From positions 1 to 64,000 of the forward strand of contig QORU01000007.1 of the NCBI GenBank assembly GCA_003574785.1: a stretch of DNA of 64,000 bases, in the 5' to 3' direction. Source of the DNA: Taklimakanibacter deserti. Lineage in GTDB: Bacteria > Pseudomonadota > Alphaproteobacteria > Rhizobiales > Aestuariivirgaceae. A program made the translations under genes and the position numbers. Below are positions 34,068 through 44,686 of this stretch, one piece after another. The notes beneath the pieces are model-generated. The model worked only from the letters and a program-made list of their open reading frames with translations. It was not told the DNA's origin and ran no database searches. The stretch's first letter is position 1, and each line of letters begins with the position of its first letter.

Positions 34068-35405
34068 ATGACCGATCATGCCAAGCCAGAGTCGTTTGGA
34101 TTTGCCACCGCCGGCGCAGGCGTAAGCGCCAGAAGCAGCGGGGTCCAGCGGACAAAACGGCATCCGCTCCTCAGGATCCGCGTCCAACTCCCCGGCGGCC
34201 TTGCCTGCGCCATCGGCTTGCCGCTCCTCGTCGGCATGGCGAAGTATCAGAGCGTCCTCCCCTACGACAATGTGCAGAATACGGTCGTGGCGGCGGTCAT
34301 CGCTCATCTTCTGGGCTATGCGATCTACCGCCGGCTGGGCTCCTTTCCCGGCACGGCCGCTTCGCGCTACATCCTCCCCACCTTCGCCCTGACCTACGGA
34401 CTGGTGTTCATGGCCATCTTCTTCCTGCGCCTCGACTACAACAGGTTGCAGGCGGCAGGATCCTTCACATTGTCGGTGCTATGGTACTTCGGCCTCACTC
34501 TCGTCACCCGGCGGCTGGAAATCTATCGCTTCGGTGTCGTGCCGGGCGGCAATGTGGCCGGGCTGCAGGCTATTGGACGCGCGATCTGGTCCTATATTCC
34601 CTCCCCCCATGTGAGCGTCGGAGAGGTGCAGGCCGTGATCGCAGACCTCCGGGCCGACCTTTCGGCGGAATGGGAGCGCTACATTGCCGACAGCGCGCTC
34701 TCCGGCATACCCGTCTATCACGTCAAGCAGGTGCGCGAATCTCTGACCGGCCGCGTCGAGATCGAGCACCTGTCGGAAAACACACTGGGCTCGCTCAATC
34801 CCGCCTCGTTCTACATCCAGTGCAAGCGCATCGCCGACTGGCTGATGGCGGCACTCCTGGTCATCCCGCTCACGCCCGTGGCATTGGCCATCGCATTGAT
34901 CATTCGCCTGGAAAGTCCTGGCCCTGCGCTTTTCCGCCAGCAGCGAATGGGCTTCCGCGGCCGCATCTTCACCTGCTACAAGTTTCGCACCATGACCGTC
35001 GACCAGCAGGTCGGCGCGGATGGGCGCCAGGCGGCGATGACCAAGCAAGGGGATCCTCGCATCACCCGTGTCGGTCGCTGGCTGCGCTGGACGCGCATCG
35101 ACGAAATTCCGCAGATCATCAATATCCTGCGTGGCGAGATGAGCTGGATCGGGCCCAGGCCCGAGGCACTCGCTTTGTCGGAATGGTACGAAAGCGAGCT
35201 GCCCTTCTATCGCTATCGCCACATCGTCATTCCCGGCATCACCGGCTGGGCGCAAGTGAACCAAGGTCACGTGAGCGAGGTCGGCGATGTGCTCGAGAAG
35301 CTGCAATATGATTTCTACTACATCAAGAACTTCTCGCCGTGGCTCGACATCGTCATCGTGTTCAGGACGATCGAGACCATGGTGACCGGCTCCGGCGCCC
35401 GGTAG
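34068..35405 (+). CDS. Undecaprenyl-phosphate sugar phosphotransferase (WbaP/ExoY type)
   Basis: Predicted 445 aa. The N-terminal part has about four to five membrane segments (~40-160). A middle cytosolic segment follows. The C-terminal polyprenol-phosphate hexose-1-phosphate transferase domain begins at [16 protein letters not shown] and contains [34 protein letters not shown] and [10 protein letters not shown]. It transfers the first sugar phosphate from a UDP-sugar (often glucose or galactose) to the lipid carrier at the inner membrane, starting each repeat unit. It is the first gene of the main cluster. Confidence 0.9.
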   Translation: MTDHAKPESFGFATAGAGVSARSSGVQRTKRHPLLRIRVQLPGGLACAIGLPLLVGMAKYQSVLPYDNVQNTVVAAVIAHLLGYAIYRRLGSFPGTAASRYILPTFALTYGLVFMAIFFLRLDYNRLQAAGSFTLSVLWYFGLTLVTRRLEIYRFGVVPGGNVAGLQAIGRAIWSYIPSPHVSVGEVQAVIADLRADLSAEWERYIADSALSGIPVYHVKQVRESLTGRVEIEHLSENTLGSLNPASFYIQCKRIADWLMAALLVIPLTPVALAIALIIRLESPGPALFRQQRMGFRGRIFTCYKFRTMTVDQQVGADGRQAAMTKQGDPRITRVGRWLRWTRIDEIPQIINILRGEMSWIGPRPEALALSEWYESELPFYRYRHIVIPGITGWAQVNQGHVSEVGDVLEKLQYDFYYIKNFSPWLDIVIVFRTIETMVTGSGAR

Positions 35406-35469
35406 CGCCTTTGTCGCGATTTCTTCCGGTCATGTCCGTCTATCAATTTCCAACACAGCGGGGAGCGTG

Positions 35470-36531
35470 ATGCAGAAAACCCAGATCCGATCGGGGCCGT
35501 CCGATCGCAAGACAGTGCTGATCACCGGCGGCGCCGGCTTCATCGGATCGCATCTATGCGACCGGCTGCTCGACATCGGATACGAGGTGATCTGTCTCGA
35601 CAACTTCTTCACCGGCTCGAAACGCAATGTCGAGCACCTGATCGGCACCCCCCGCTTCGAGCTCCTGCGTCACGACGTGACGTTTCCGCTCTATATCGAG
35701 GTCGACCAGATCTACAATCTGGCCTGCCCCGCCTCGCCCGTCCATTACCAGCACGACCCGGTGCAAACGACGAAGACCAGCGTGCATGGCGCCATCAACA
35801 TGCTCGGCCTCGCCAAGCGACTGCGTTGCCGCATTCTGCAGGCGTCTACCAGCGAGGTTTACGGCGACCCGGCGATCCATCCGCAGGTGGAGACCTACTG
35901 GGGCAACGTGAATCCGATCGGGCCACGCTCCTGCTACGACGAGGGCAAGCGATGCGCCGAGACGCTGTTCTTCGACTATTGGCGCCAACATGCGCTCGAG
36001 ATCAAGGTGGCGCGCATCTTCAACACTTATGGCCCGCGGATGCATCCGAATGACGGACGCGTCGTGTCCAACTTCATCGTGCAGGCGCTGAAGGGCCAAT
36101 CCATCACCATCTATGGCGACGGTGCGCAGACGCGCTCCTTCTGCTACGTCAGCGACCTGGTCGACGGCCTGATAAGGCTCATGGACAGTGCGAGCGACTT
36201 CACCGGACCGGTCAATCTCGGCAATCCGAGCGAGTTCACCATTCGCCAGCTCGCCGAGACGGTCATCGAGATGACAGGGTCGAAGTCAAAGCTCACCTTC
36301 GCGGAACTGCCGGTGGACGATCCCAGGCAGCGTCAGCCGGACATAGGACTGGCGCGGGAAAAGCTTCGCTGGCAGCCGACGATCGCGCTGCGCAACGGAT
36401 TGCGGAGCACGATCGAGTATTTCGATCGCCTGCTCAGCGATGCGCCGCGCTCCCCGGACCGGCGGCATAGCGAGCCGACGGTCGAATTCGCGGCCGCGGC
36501 CCCTCAAACGAGTACTGTAATCACTCAATGA
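35470..36531 (+). CDS. uxs: UDP-glucuronate decarboxylase (UDP-xylose synthase)
   Basis: Predicted 353 aa; the ATG at 35470 has GGGGAG just upstream. Rossmann motif: [19 protein letters not shown]. Family signatures are [52 protein letters not shown] and the catalytic Tyr-Lys in [11 protein letters not shown]. It converts UDP-glucuronate to UDP-xylose with NAD. This implies that UDP-glucuronate is available, made here by the dehydrogenase at 28025 or elsewhere in the genome. It overlaps the next gene by 4 bases. Confidence 0.9.
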   Translation: MQKTQIRSGPSDRKTVLITGGAGFIGSHLCDRLLDIGYEVICLDNFFTGSKRNVEHLIGTPRFELLRHDVTFPLYIEVDQIYNLACPASPVHYQHDPVQTTKTSVHGAINMLGLAKRLRCRILQASTSEVYGDPAIHPQVETYWGNVNPIGPRSCYDEGKRCAETLFFDYWRQHALEIKVARIFNTYGPRMHPNDGRVVSNFIVQALKGQSITIYGDGAQTRSFCYVSDLVDGLIRLMDSASDFTGPVNLGNPSEFTIRQLAETVIEMTGSKSKLTFAELPVDDPRQRQPDIGLAREKLRWQPTIALRNGLRSTIEYFDRLLSDAPRSPDRRHSEPTVEFAAAAPQTSTVITQ

Positions 36532-37358
36532 TCGCCGTAGCCAAACGTCTCCTGAGACCCTGGGTCGAACGGATCCCCACGGTTGCCAGGACCTATCGAT
36601 CCCTGCGCGACCGCCGAGATTTGCATCGGCCTGCTCACGCTACCCCATACGGGTTCCGGTTCGTCGGCAATCCCATGTTCGTAGACGGCCGCTATGAGCC
36701 GGCGGAAACAGCCAAGGCTCAAGAGCTGTTTCGCAAATGTGACGTCTTCGTCAATGTCGGTGCCAATCAGGGATATTACTGCTGCCTGGCCGGCAGCCAT
36801 GGCGTTGCGACGATCGCAATCGAGCCCGATCCCCTGAACCTGCAATATCTGCTGACAAACATCACCGAGAACCGGCTCGAGCAACGCATAGAAGTTTTCC
36901 CGCTGGCCGCCAGCAGCGAGCCCGGCATCTTGCGACTCTACGGCACCGCGGCCGGGGCATCTCTGGTGGAAGGCTGGTCCGGCTCAGCCAGCGCCAACAG
37001 CAAGCTGGTTCCCGTGAATACGCTGGACAATATCATCGGTGACCGGCTTTCCGGGCGCAGATGCTTCGTGCTCATAGATATCGAGGGACATGAATTTCCC
37101 GTGCTGCAAGGGGCCCAAAAATTGCTGGATCAGCAGCCGAGGCCGGTATGGATCATCGAGATCCAGGTCCACGGGCATCAACCTTCGGGCAGGGTCATAA
37201 ATCCGCAGCTGAGATCCACATTCGAGATGTTCTGGTCACGCGGCTATGAAAGCTGGACGGTGGAAGACAAGCCACGACCCGTTCTTCCGGATCTGATCAG
37301 AAGAATAGAGTCTGAAGGCGACGATCTTCTCGGGGTTTACAATTTTCTTTTTGCATAA
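36528..37358 (+). CDS. FkbM family methyltransferase (first copy)
   Basis: Predicted 276 aa. The SAM-binding motif is [17 protein letters not shown], followed by the acidic strand end [14 protein letters not shown], and by the FkbM-type [12 protein letters not shown] and [18 protein letters not shown]. Such enzymes O-methylate sugars or other hydroxyl groups. The ATG overlaps the TGA of the decarboxylase gene. Together with the second FkbM gene at 48334 it suggests that the polysaccharide carries O-methyl groups. Confidence 0.85.
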   Translation: MIAVAKRLLRPWVERIPTVARTYRSLRDRRDLHRPAHATPYGFRFVGNPMFVDGRYEPAETAKAQELFRKCDVFVNVGANQGYYCCLAGSHGVATIAIEPDPLNLQYLLTNITENRLEQRIEVFPLAASSEPGILRLYGTAAGASLVEGWSGSASANSKLVPVNTLDNIIGDRLSGRRCFVLIDIEGHEFPVLQGAQKLLDQQPRPVWIIEIQVHGHQPSGRVINPQLRSTFEMFWSRGYESWTVEDKPRPVLPDLIRRIESEGDDLLGVYNFLFA

Positions 37359-37385
37359 AGTATCTTCCTGGCAGGGATTCGCGCC

Positions 37386-38723
37386 ATGAGGCTGCCGCCC
37401 GCCCTGCGGTTGCTGCGGATAAACATCGTCCTGGCCGCGGCGTCTTTCCTGTCGAGTGTCCTCTTGGCCCGCGCCCTCGATCCTGCCGGTCGCGGCGATC
37501 TTGCCAATCTGCTCTTGTGGCCGACATTTCTGGCCAATATCGGCCTGCTTGGCGTTCACATTTATCTGGCGCGGCAAGTGGCGGCGCGCAAAGACGCAGC
37601 CGCCCTGTATTATCATGTCGGGATTCGGGCGGCTCTCGTCACCAGCATCGTTTTCTCGCTGCTGTGCGCGGCAATCCTGTTCTCGGGAGCCGTACCGAGT
37701 CTCGCCGGACTGAACCTCCCCACCGCTCTGAGCGCTATCCTGATTCTGCCGTTCAGCGCATGGAACGCGCTGCAAGTGCAGATCGAGCTCGGGCGCAGCA
37801 ACTTGTCCACCTACAACTGGGCGCGCGCCAGTTTTTCGCTGCTGTATCTCGGGCTTACCGCCGTGCTTTGGGCGACGGCCACGTCTTCCGCGGAAACCTT
37901 TCTCTTCGGATATCTATGTGCCGCCGTCTTCTCGGCTGTCTCGACCCATATTCTCGTTCGCCGGGGAGAGCATGGTGTGTCTGCCGCGCCGTCGCAGCGA
38001 TCGGCGGGCGGCTTGCAGGCGCTTGCCGCCACATTCAAGGCGGCATGGCCGTTCGCTCTGTTGATCGGGGTAACGGGGCTCGTGTCCGCCATAGACCGCG
38101 TCGCGCTCAGCCTGCTGTTCGACGCGCGAACCATGGGCATATATGTCATCGCGCTGGCGATGTCGCAACTTCAGACCATCATCAACGAGTCCATTTCGCC
38201 ACTCTTCTTTCCACGGCTGTCCCAGAAGGAGGCGATCAGCGACGCGGATCCCCGATGGCTCGGCATGCGACTGCGGCAGGTGGTGCTCATCAACGCTTTG
38301 ATCGGCGTGTTTCTCATGGTCGCCGCGCCGCTGCTGCTGCCGCTGGTCTTCGGCTCGGCCTATATGAGCTCGCTCGATATTGTTCACCTGCTCATAGCCG
38401 CCACATGCCTGCGGAGCATGATGCGGCCTTTCGAAGAAGTCCTGAAGGGCGGCAACCGTCCGCTGCAGCAGGCCGCCGCAACCATTGCGATGATCGTTGT
38501 CTTCATCGCCGGCGCGGCCTTGGCCGCCCTGATGCATAGCGTCCAGGGGATAGCGCTGGCGCTGGTGATCGCCTCGCTGACCGGGCTCGGGATGGTCGCG
38601 GCGACCGTATCGCGCGAAAGCGGCATCGGTATCGCCAGCCTGCTGTTTCCCCGGCTCAAGGACGTTGCCGCGCTGCTGTTTGAAACAATGAGCATCCTGA
38701 AGCCCAAAGATCGTGCTGTCTGA
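37386..38723 (+). CDS. wzx: Polysaccharide flippase (Wzx, MOP superfamily)
   Basis: Predicted 445 aa, about 12 membrane segments, with the usual MOP pattern: N-terminal NIVLAAASFLSSVLLARAL, then DPAGRGDLANLLLWPTFLAN, and ISPLFFPRLSQKEA midway. It moves the lipid-linked repeat unit across the inner membrane. Its end overlaps the polymerase gene by 11 bases. Confidence 0.85.
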   Translation: MRLPPALRLLRINIVLAAASFLSSVLLARALDPAGRGDLANLLLWPTFLANIGLLGVHIYLARQVAARKDAAALYYHVGIRAALVTSIVFSLLCAAILFSGAVPSLAGLNLPTALSAILILPFSAWNALQVQIELGRSNLSTYNWARASFSLLYLGLTAVLWATATSSAETFLFGYLCAAVFSAVSTHILVRRGEHGVSAAPSQRSAGGLQALAATFKAAWPFALLIGVTGLVSAIDRVALSLLFDARTMGIYVIALAMSQLQTIINESISPLFFPRLSQKEAISDADPRWLGMRLRQVVLINALIGVFLMVAAPLLLPLVFGSAYMSSLDIVHLLIAATCLRSMMRPFEEVLKGGNRPLQQAAATIAMIVVFIAGAALAALMHSVQGIALALVIASLTGLGMVAATVSRESGIGIASLLFPRLKDVAALLFETMSILKPKDRAV

Positions 38724-40086
38724 ATCCGTCATATACGTCCTGCATTGGGTGTTCGTGCTGGCAGCGCTGACCTTCAGCTTCGTGCGCAGCAGGCACTACC
38801 TGCACCCGCATTTTCTCTTCACCTTGATGCTCTGCGTGCTGGTGAGCGACTTCCTCGTGCGCGGCTACGAGGACCAGAATCTCATCTTCATGTCGAGAGA
38901 GGACATCTTTCAGTATCAGCTCAGCATCCTGGCCATCCTCTCATCGATCGTATTCGCAACCGCCTTCGTGCGCGATCCGGTTCTGGAACGATACCTCCAA
39001 TCAGCAGCGTTGAACCGCTCCGTCGGACCGGCCCTGCGGCGGATCATCTTTCTGGCGGCCATCGCCCTTCTCGCGGCCGACCTGACAAAGCGCTTCAGCA
39101 CGGTCGGATGGTCGCTTGACGAAGTGATCCGCCAGTCCATGGCGCCGCGCGGCCAGCGCGATTGGGACCAGGCGCAGTACGGCGGCAACTTCGTCTTTGC
39201 CCTGACGACCCTGCTGCTGCCGCTCTCGGCTCTGGCACTTGCCTATCTTTTGGCCACCGGGCGCGGTATCGGCCGTCTCGTCAGCCTGGCGGGCTATTCC
39301 TTGGCCGTCGCCATTCTCGTCACCAATGGGAGCCGCACGCCGGTCGTCCTGTCATTCGGCGGAATCGCATTCTTCTTCATTCTGAAACAACGCACTCTGG
39401 TTGGTCGTATCGCCACGATCGCGGTTGTCGGAAGCATACTCGCCGTCCTGTTGTCGGCGATGTACCAGTATCGCTCCATTGGCTACGCCGGCGGCTCGAG
39501 CGCCACCGACGATGGTTCGTTCTCGCTCGTCTACCACCAAGATGACAGCTACTATCGTGCATTGGCCGCCTATGCACATTCCGACCAGTCGAGTGAATCC
39601 TGGTCGCCGTGGTTTTTCTTCTACACCATCGTCACAAACCCCATTCCACGCGCGATCTGGCCGGGCAAACCCCTCTTTACCCAGGACTTCTATGGCGATT
39701 TCAAACTCGAATACGTGACCATCTCGTTTCTGGGCGAAGTCGTCGCCATGGCGGGGAGCGGACTGTCTTTCCTGTTCTCGCCCCTGATCGGCCTCGGCCT
39801 CTATCTCATCCTGTTCAACTCCTTGAGGCTGGTCAGGTTTCCACTCGGCATTGGAGCCTATCTGCTGATGGCGCTTTACATCTATATGTCCATTCGCGGC
39901 CTGCCAAATCTCACGATGTTCATTTATCTGCCGGCTTGCGGCGTGATCCTGGTGTATATCCTCAACAGGATGCATAAGCCGCGGCAGGCCGTACCGCCCC
40001 CGCGCGCTGCCGAGACGCCGTGGCGAATGCAGCGGCCACGGCACGCCGCGCTGCCGGTTCATACGGCGGGAAGATCCTGGCGATGA
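38713..40086 (+). CDS. O-antigen/repeat-unit polymerase-like membrane protein (Wzy type)
   Basis: Predicted 457 aa with about 10-12 membrane segments. The GTG at 38713 lies inside the end of the flippase gene. A long periplasmic loop (about residues 255-325: SSATDDGSFSLVYHQDDSYY through PIPRAIWPGKPLF) is typical of Wzy proteins, as is the low sequence conservation. By position between flippase and glycosyltransferases it is the best candidate for the repeat-unit polymerase. The stop overlaps the next ATG. Confidence 0.75.
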   Translation: MLSESVIYVLHWVFVLAALTFSFVRSRHYLHPHFLFTLMLCVLVSDFLVRGYEDQNLIFMSREDIFQYQLSILAILSSIVFATAFVRDPVLERYLQSAALNRSVGPALRRIIFLAAIALLAADLTKRFSTVGWSLDEVIRQSMAPRGQRDWDQAQYGGNFVFALTTLLLPLSALALAYLLATGRGIGRLVSLAGYSLAVAILVTNGSRTPVVLSFGGIAFFFILKQRTLVGRIATIAVVGSILAVLLSAMYQYRSIGYAGGSSATDDGSFSLVYHQDDSYYRALAAYAHSDQSSESWSPWFFFYTIVTNPIPRAIWPGKPLFTQDFYGDFKLEYVTISFLGEVVAMAGSGLSFLFSPLIGLGLYLILFNSLRLVRFPLGIGAYLLMALYIYMSIRGLPNLTMFIYLPACGVILVYILNRMHKPRQAVPPPRAAETPWRMQRPRHAALPVHTAGRSWR

Positions 40087-41084
40087 AGCACGACATGCAA
40101 CCCATTGCGCTCGATCGCCATGCGCGGCTGAAACTGCTGGCGGAGAGCTCGGAACGCCGCGCCGGAGAGGTCACTCCCGTCAGGTGGCATGGTCTTCTCG
40201 ATCTATTGAGCCGCAGCATGAGCGGAGTCGGCGCCGCGGAACGCGATTGGCGCTACGCGCTCATCGGCAAAGCCCGCATTTTTGCCTGGCAGCCGTCGCT
40301 GGAAGCCATCGCCGCGACGTTGAGCAATCAGGGGCTCGTTTATCTGTGCTGGGGCATCCCCGCGCGCCGGGGATGGAAACACCATGCCTTCGTGTGGATG
40401 CTCCGCCGCGCACGGCATGTCCTGGTCAACGATGTGACGACCGGCGAAGAGGTCAAAGCAATCAGCGGCCGCATCGCCGTGATGGTCCCCTTCTTCATCG
40501 ATATGGACTATTTCACCTTCAGCCCGATCCCGGGCCGCAGCGATTTCCTGTTTTGCAACGGAAGCAATGATCGGGATCCGAGCTTGCTGCTGGCTCTTGC
40601 CGAGAGTGGTTTCAGGATCGTCTGGCTCGTCAATGACCCGAAGCTCAAGGCCCAGTACGAAAAGCGGCATCCGCTGCTCGAACTGCGTTCGCGCATCTCC
40701 TTCGAAGAGCTGCGTGAACTGTACCAGACCTGCGCGCTGAACATCATGCCAAGCACGCGCGATACGCACTGTGCCGGACAGACCACATGCATGGAGGCGC
40801 TAGCATGCGGGGCGCCGGTCGTTATCTCCACCGGCCGGACAGCAAGCATTTTTTCCGATCTGCCCTCGGTATCGACTGTTGCGGGAAAGGAGATCGCTAC
40901 GTGGATCACCGCGATCCGAGACCTTTTGAGCGACCGGTCTCTCGCGCAGAGGACGGAGCATGCGCGTCACATCCTGGCGCTCCGATGCTCGCGAGACCGC
41001 CTCGAGTATAGCCTCGCGCCGTTTCTCGGCTGGGGCAAGCGCAACTGGAACGCCGGCCATGCCGATGAGCGGCAGACGACATGA
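40083..41084 (+). CDS. Glycosyltransferase, GT-B type
   Basis: Predicted 333 aa from the ATG overlapping the polymerase stop (ATGA). The C-terminal half reads LYQTCALNIMPS, AGQTTCMEALACGAPVVIS, the donor-binding E-x7-E-like pattern of GT4-like enzymes. The N-terminal domain is divergent (LVYLCWGIPARRGWKHH). The sugar donor cannot be read from sequence. A plain translation-coupling chain joins it to the gene on each side. Confidence 0.75.
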   Translation: MKHDMQPIALDRHARLKLLAESSERRAGEVTPVRWHGLLDLLSRSMSGVGAAERDWRYALIGKARIFAWQPSLEAIAATLSNQGLVYLCWGIPARRGWKHHAFVWMLRRARHVLVNDVTTGEEVKAISGRIAVMVPFFIDMDYFTFSPIPGRSDFLFCNGSNDRDPSLLLALAESGFRIVWLVNDPKLKAQYEKRHPLLELRSRISFEELRELYQTCALNIMPSTRDTHCAGQTTCMEALACGAPVVISTGRTASIFSDLPSVSTVAGKEIATWITAIRDLLSDRSLAQRTEHARHILALRCSRDRLEYSLAPFLGWGKRNWNAGHADERQTT

Positions 41085-41626
41085 TCGATCCGCTATCACG
41101 CTTCCGAGGCTTCCTTTTACGATTGACGTGTCCAATATTCTACAAGCACATCGGGCGCCGAACCACCTTTCATGGACGGGTTCGCCTGCCATTGCCCATG
41201 CGCAATGTCACAATCGGAAACGACTGCATGATAGGCGATTCGGTTTATTTCCAAGCCGGGCGCATCTCGGAAATCATCGTCGGCGACCATTGCAGCATCA
41301 ACACCGGATGCCACATCGTGGCCGCGGAGCGTATCACCATCCGCGACAACGTCGCCATCGGCGAGTATGTCTCGATCAGAGATCAGGAACATCAGTTCAG
41401 TCCTGACGCCGGCGTTCGCGGACAAGGCTTCAAGGTCGAACCGATCACGATAGACTCAAATGTGTGGATCGGCCGCGGCGTATATATTGGACCAGGGACG
41501 ACCATTCAAAGCGGCACGATCGTCGGTGCCAACAGTGTCGTGCGCGGGAAGTTCCCACCGAATGTGCTGGTTGCCGGCGCACCCGCGACGGTAAAAAAAG
41601 TCCTGCCGGACAGAAACACCAAATAA
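41081..41626 (+). CDS. Hexapeptide-repeat acyltransferase (first copy)
   Basis: Predicted 181 aa, left-handed beta-helix type. Hexapeptide repeats run from VTIGNDCMIGDSVYF through GDHCSINTGCHIV and RDNVAIGEYVSIRD; after HQFSPD come IDSNVWIGRGVYIGPG and TIVGANSVVRG, with VLVAGAPATVKK at the end. This is the usual architecture of sugar O- or N-acetyltransferases using acetyl-CoA. The ATG overlaps the stop of the preceding glycosyltransferase by 4 bases. Confidence 0.85.
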   Translation: MIDPLSRFRGFLLRLTCPIFYKHIGRRTTFHGRVRLPLPMRNVTIGNDCMIGDSVYFQAGRISEIIVGDHCSINTGCHIVAAERITIRDNVAIGEYVSIRDQEHQFSPDAGVRGQGFKVEPITIDSNVWIGRGVYIGPGTTIQSGTIVGANSVVRGKFPPNVLVAGAPATVKKVLPDRNTK

Positions 41627-41650
41627 GTAAGACTCGCCAGGTACTGTCAC

Positions 41651-42841
41651 ATGCGCATTGCCATCGCCTTCGATAATTTTGGACCCTATCATATGGCGCG
41701 GCTCGCCGCTGCCGGCCGCTTCATGCGTGTTCTCGGCGTCGAGGTGGCCGCGACAAGCACGGAGTACGCCTGGAATGCTTCGAACATTCCCCCGGGCGTC
41801 GAGCATGCAAGACTTCTCGACGACGGCTCCGGCCGGTCGAACTGGTCGCTGCTGTTGGCCGCCTATGATAGTCGCGTCGCTCCCTGGCGCCCTGACGCGA
41901 TCGCATTGCCGGGCTGGTCGTCGCCCGCGACACTTGCCGGCGCATATTGGGCGAGCAGGCGCGGCGTGCCGATCGTCGTGATGTCGGAGACCAACGCGAC
42001 TGATTTCCACCGGCACACCGTGACGGAGCTTGTGAAGCGTCGGATCGTGGCGTTATTCCAGGCGGGTCTTTGTGGCGGAAGGCTGGCCCAGGCATATCTG
42101 GCGGAGCTGGGCCTTCCCCACGATCGAATTTTTGTCGGCTATGACGTCGTGGACAACAACCACTTCGACAAGGACTCCGTCACGACCAGCAAGATAGACA
42201 ACACGCATAAGGCCATCGACCCGGCCTGGCGCGGCCGCTGCTTCCTGGCGAGCGCCCGATTTATCCCCAAGAAGAATCTGCCGCGCCTCGTCGAAGCGTT
42301 CGCCCGCTACCGGCGGGCAGCCGGCGCCTCGGCCTGGCCGCTGGTGCTGCTCGGCGACGGGCCTATGCGCGCGGAGCTCGAGGCCATGCGCACCGCGCTC
42401 GAGCTCGAAGCTTCGCTCGCCATGCCGGGCTTCGTGCAGTATGGCGAGCTGCCGCTTCATTACGGCAACGCGGGCGTCTTCGTGCATGCGAGCACGACCG
42501 AGCAGTGGGGGCTGGTGGTCAACGAGGCCATGGCATCCGGCCTGCCTGTCCTGGTGTCGGAGCGCTGCGGCTGCGCGCCGGATCTCGTCGAGAACGGCCG
42601 CAACGGCTACACATTCGATCCTCTCAACGTCGAGGCCCTGGCCGCACTGATGCTGCAGGTGTCATCCGACACGTGCGACCGCGCTGCCATGGGGCGCGCA
42701 AGCCGGGAAATCATCGATGCTTGGTCGCCGGACAGGTTCGGCCGAGGACTGAGGCAGGCAGCGGAGACGGCCCTGGCTGCGAGACCGAGGCAATCCGGCT
42801 TTATGGACAGAGGCTTGCTGTGGATGCTGTCAAGGAGATGA
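41651..42841 (+). CDS. GT4 family glycosyltransferase
   Basis: Predicted 396 aa. The GT-B fold C-terminal domain has FLASARFIPKKNLPRLVEAF, VLLGDGPMRAELE, VHASTTEQWGLVVNEAMASG and PVLVSERCGCAPDLVENGRN, the classical GT4 donor site with the E-x7-E pair (EQWGLVVNE). The N-terminal acceptor domain begins MRIAIAFDNFGPYHMARLAA. Donor unknown. It overlaps the following glycosyltransferase gene by 4 bases. Confidence 0.85.
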   Translation: MRIAIAFDNFGPYHMARLAAAGRFMRVLGVEVAATSTEYAWNASNIPPGVEHARLLDDGSGRSNWSLLLAAYDSRVAPWRPDAIALPGWSSPATLAGAYWASRRGVPIVVMSETNATDFHRHTVTELVKRRIVALFQAGLCGGRLAQAYLAELGLPHDRIFVGYDVVDNNHFDKDSVTTSKIDNTHKAIDPAWRGRCFLASARFIPKKNLPRLVEAFARYRRAAGASAWPLVLLGDGPMRAELEAMRTALELEASLAMPGFVQYGELPLHYGNAGVFVHASTTEQWGLVVNEAMASGLPVLVSERCGCAPDLVENGRNGYTFDPLNVEALAALMLQVSSDTCDRAAMGRASREIIDAWSPDRFGRGLRQAAETALAARPRQSGFMDRGLLWMLSRR

Positions 42842-44016
42842 AGATCGGCGTGCTGACCGCGTCCATTTCGCGCCAGGCCGGCGGTCTGTTTTCATCGGTA
42901 CGGTCCCTGGCGCGGGGAACGAAAAAGTCGGGATGCCAAGTCAAGGTGTTCTCCATCAACGATCAGTTTTCGGATGCGGATGCCGTGCACTGGGAGAGCA
43001 TCGGGCTCGACCTTCACGCGCGCATGGGTCCTCGCGCCTTCGGCTATGCGCCAAAACTCGAAAAGGCGCTGAACGAGGCAGAGCTGGACCTGATTCACAC
43101 CCATGGCCTGTGGATGTATCCGTCAGTCGCCGCACGGAGATGGGCGTCACGCTGGCAACGGCCCTTGGTGATATCGCCGCGGGGCATGCTCGATCCATGG
43201 GCGGTGCGGAACTCGGCCTGGAAGAAACGGCTGGCCGGATGGGCCTTTGAGAATAGGCATTTGCAACGTGCGGCTTGCTTGCATGCCCTGAGCATCGCCG
43301 AGTATGAAGCCATGCGGGGCTATGGTTTGGCAAACCCCGTCGCGGTCATCCCGAACGGCATCGACGTGCCGGCGCCAGAGCAGAATCCGGACAAGCCGCG
43401 TTGGGCATCCGATCTGCCGCAAGGCGCACAGATCATGCTGTTCATCGGACGTTTGCATCCGAAAAAGGGCCTCGCCCATCTGCTGCAGGCATGGGCGCGC
43501 CTTCCCCTACTGGCGCCCGAACGCGCAAAGTCTTGGCACCTGATGATCGCCGGGTGGGATCAAGGCGGCCACGAAGCCGAGCTGCGGCAACTGGCAAACA
43601 CCTTGAATCTCGGCGAGACGGTGCGCTTCGTCGGCCCGCAATTCGGCGCAGAGAAAGCCGCCAGCCTCGCCTTCGCGAATGCCTTCATCCTGCCGTCCCA
43701 CAGCGAAGGCCTCCCGATGTCCATATTGGAGGCTTGGGCCTATCGCTTGCCGGTGCTCATGACCGCCGAGTGCAATCTGCCCGAGGGATTCGAGGCCAAA
43801 GCGGCGGTCGAGATCGTGGCCGATGCGGAACGCGCCGCCGCGGCGCTTGCGGCTTTTCTCGATTTGCCGGAGTCGGAAAGGCTGACCATGGGCAATCGCG
43901 GCCGCCAGCTTGTCGAAGAGCGCTTCGACTGGTCCTCGATTGCGGCACAGATGTCGGCCGTCTATGCGTGGGTTCTCGGGCGTGGATCCAGGCCTTCCTG
44001 CGTGAGAACGGATTAG
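42838..44016 (+). CDS. GT4 family glycosyltransferase
   Basis: Predicted 392 aa from the ATG that overlaps the previous stop; the frame is open upstream, but GGAG and the family start (MKIGVLTASISRQAGGLFSS) fix this one. Features: DLIHTHGLWMYPSVAA, VISPRGMLDPWAVRNSAWKK, the GT4 core LFIGRLHPKKGLAHLLQAWA, and LPSHSEGLPMSILEAWA with E-x7-E. The 'HGLWMYPS...SPRGMLDPW' pattern is frequent in colanic-acid-type transferases. Donor unknown. Confidence 0.85.
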   Translation: MKIGVLTASISRQAGGLFSSVRSLARGTKKSGCQVKVFSINDQFSDADAVHWESIGLDLHARMGPRAFGYAPKLEKALNEAELDLIHTHGLWMYPSVAARRWASRWQRPLVISPRGMLDPWAVRNSAWKKRLAGWAFENRHLQRAACLHALSIAEYEAMRGYGLANPVAVIPNGIDVPAPEQNPDKPRWASDLPQGAQIMLFIGRLHPKKGLAHLLQAWARLPLLAPERAKSWHLMIAGWDQGGHEAELRQLANTLNLGETVRFVGPQFGAEKAASLAFANAFILPSHSEGLPMSILEAWAYRLPVLMTAECNLPEGFEAKAAVEIVADAERAAAALAAFLDLPESERLTMGNRGRQLVEERFDWSSIAAQMSAVYAWVLGRGSRPSCVRTD

Positions 44017-44029
44017 GCTCGGCGCGGCA

Positions 44030-44686
44030 ATGTCCTTGCAGTCCCCCTTCATCGCCAGCCAGGCGCCTTCGGAAGAAGGCCAGCCGAGCCGGCCTGATCT
44101 TCAGCGGTCGAGCGGTGAGCGCGCAACGCACGCCCGCCTCGATGTCACGGCCAACCGGCGCGCGCGCAAGTGGTCGCGCAAGGAACTGGTGGGGCGTGGT
44201 CTATGGGCTTTGGCGCATCCGCTTTTTGCCTGGAGCCCGAGACCGCTCTGGGGTTGGCGGCGCCTTCTCCTGCGACTGTTCGGCGCCAGGATCGGGCGCG
44301 AAGTGCACATCTATCCGAGCGTGCGGATCGCCATTCCCTGGAACCTCACGATCGCCGACCACGCGGCAGTCGGTGATCGGGCAATTCTCTATGCGCTCGG
44401 CCCCGTCACCCTGGCTCCGCGCGTCACCATCTCCCAGGGTGCGCATCTGTGTGCGGGAACGCATGACTATCGAGATCCGACCATGCCGCTTCTGAAACCG
44501 CCGATCGTCATCGAGTGCGATGCCTGGATTTGCGCCGATGCATTTATCGGCCCTGGCGTGCGGATCGGCACGCGCGCCATTGTGGGGGCGCGGTGCGTCG
44601 TGACGAAGGATGTCGAGTCGCGCGCCGTCATGATCGGCAATCCGGCGAGGTTGCTGCGCCGGCGTGAGGATGGAGGGGCCTCGTGA
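44030..44686 (+). CDS. WcaF-type putative acetyltransferase (second copy)
   Basis: Predicted 218 aa. After an N-terminal tail and the motif ELVGRGLWALAHPLFAWSPR, the hexapeptide helix runs through IGREVHIYPSVRIAIPWNL, LTIADHAAVGDRAILYALG, TISQGAHLCAGTHDY and IVGARCVVTKDVESRAV. WcaF O-acetylates fucose in colanic acid. Given the GDP-fucose genes in the same locus, fucose acetylation is a reasonable inference here. The stop overlaps the next GTG (GTGA). Confidence 0.85.
   Translation: MSLQSPFIASQAPSEEGQPSRPDLQRSSGERATHARLDVTANRRARKWSRKELVGRGLWALAHPLFAWSPRPLWGWRRLLLRLFGARIGREVHIYPSVRIAIPWNLTIADHAAVGDRAILYALGPVTLAPRVTISQGAHLCAGTHDYRDPTMPLLKPPIVIECDAWICADAFIGPGVRIGTRAIVGARCVVTKDVESRAVMIGNPARLLRRREDGGAS

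Noticed and set aside
34037..35311. 424-residue plus-strand open frame overlapping the transferase
   Set aside because: Arg/Pro/His-rich frame-shifted shadow; the transferase frame has all family motifs.
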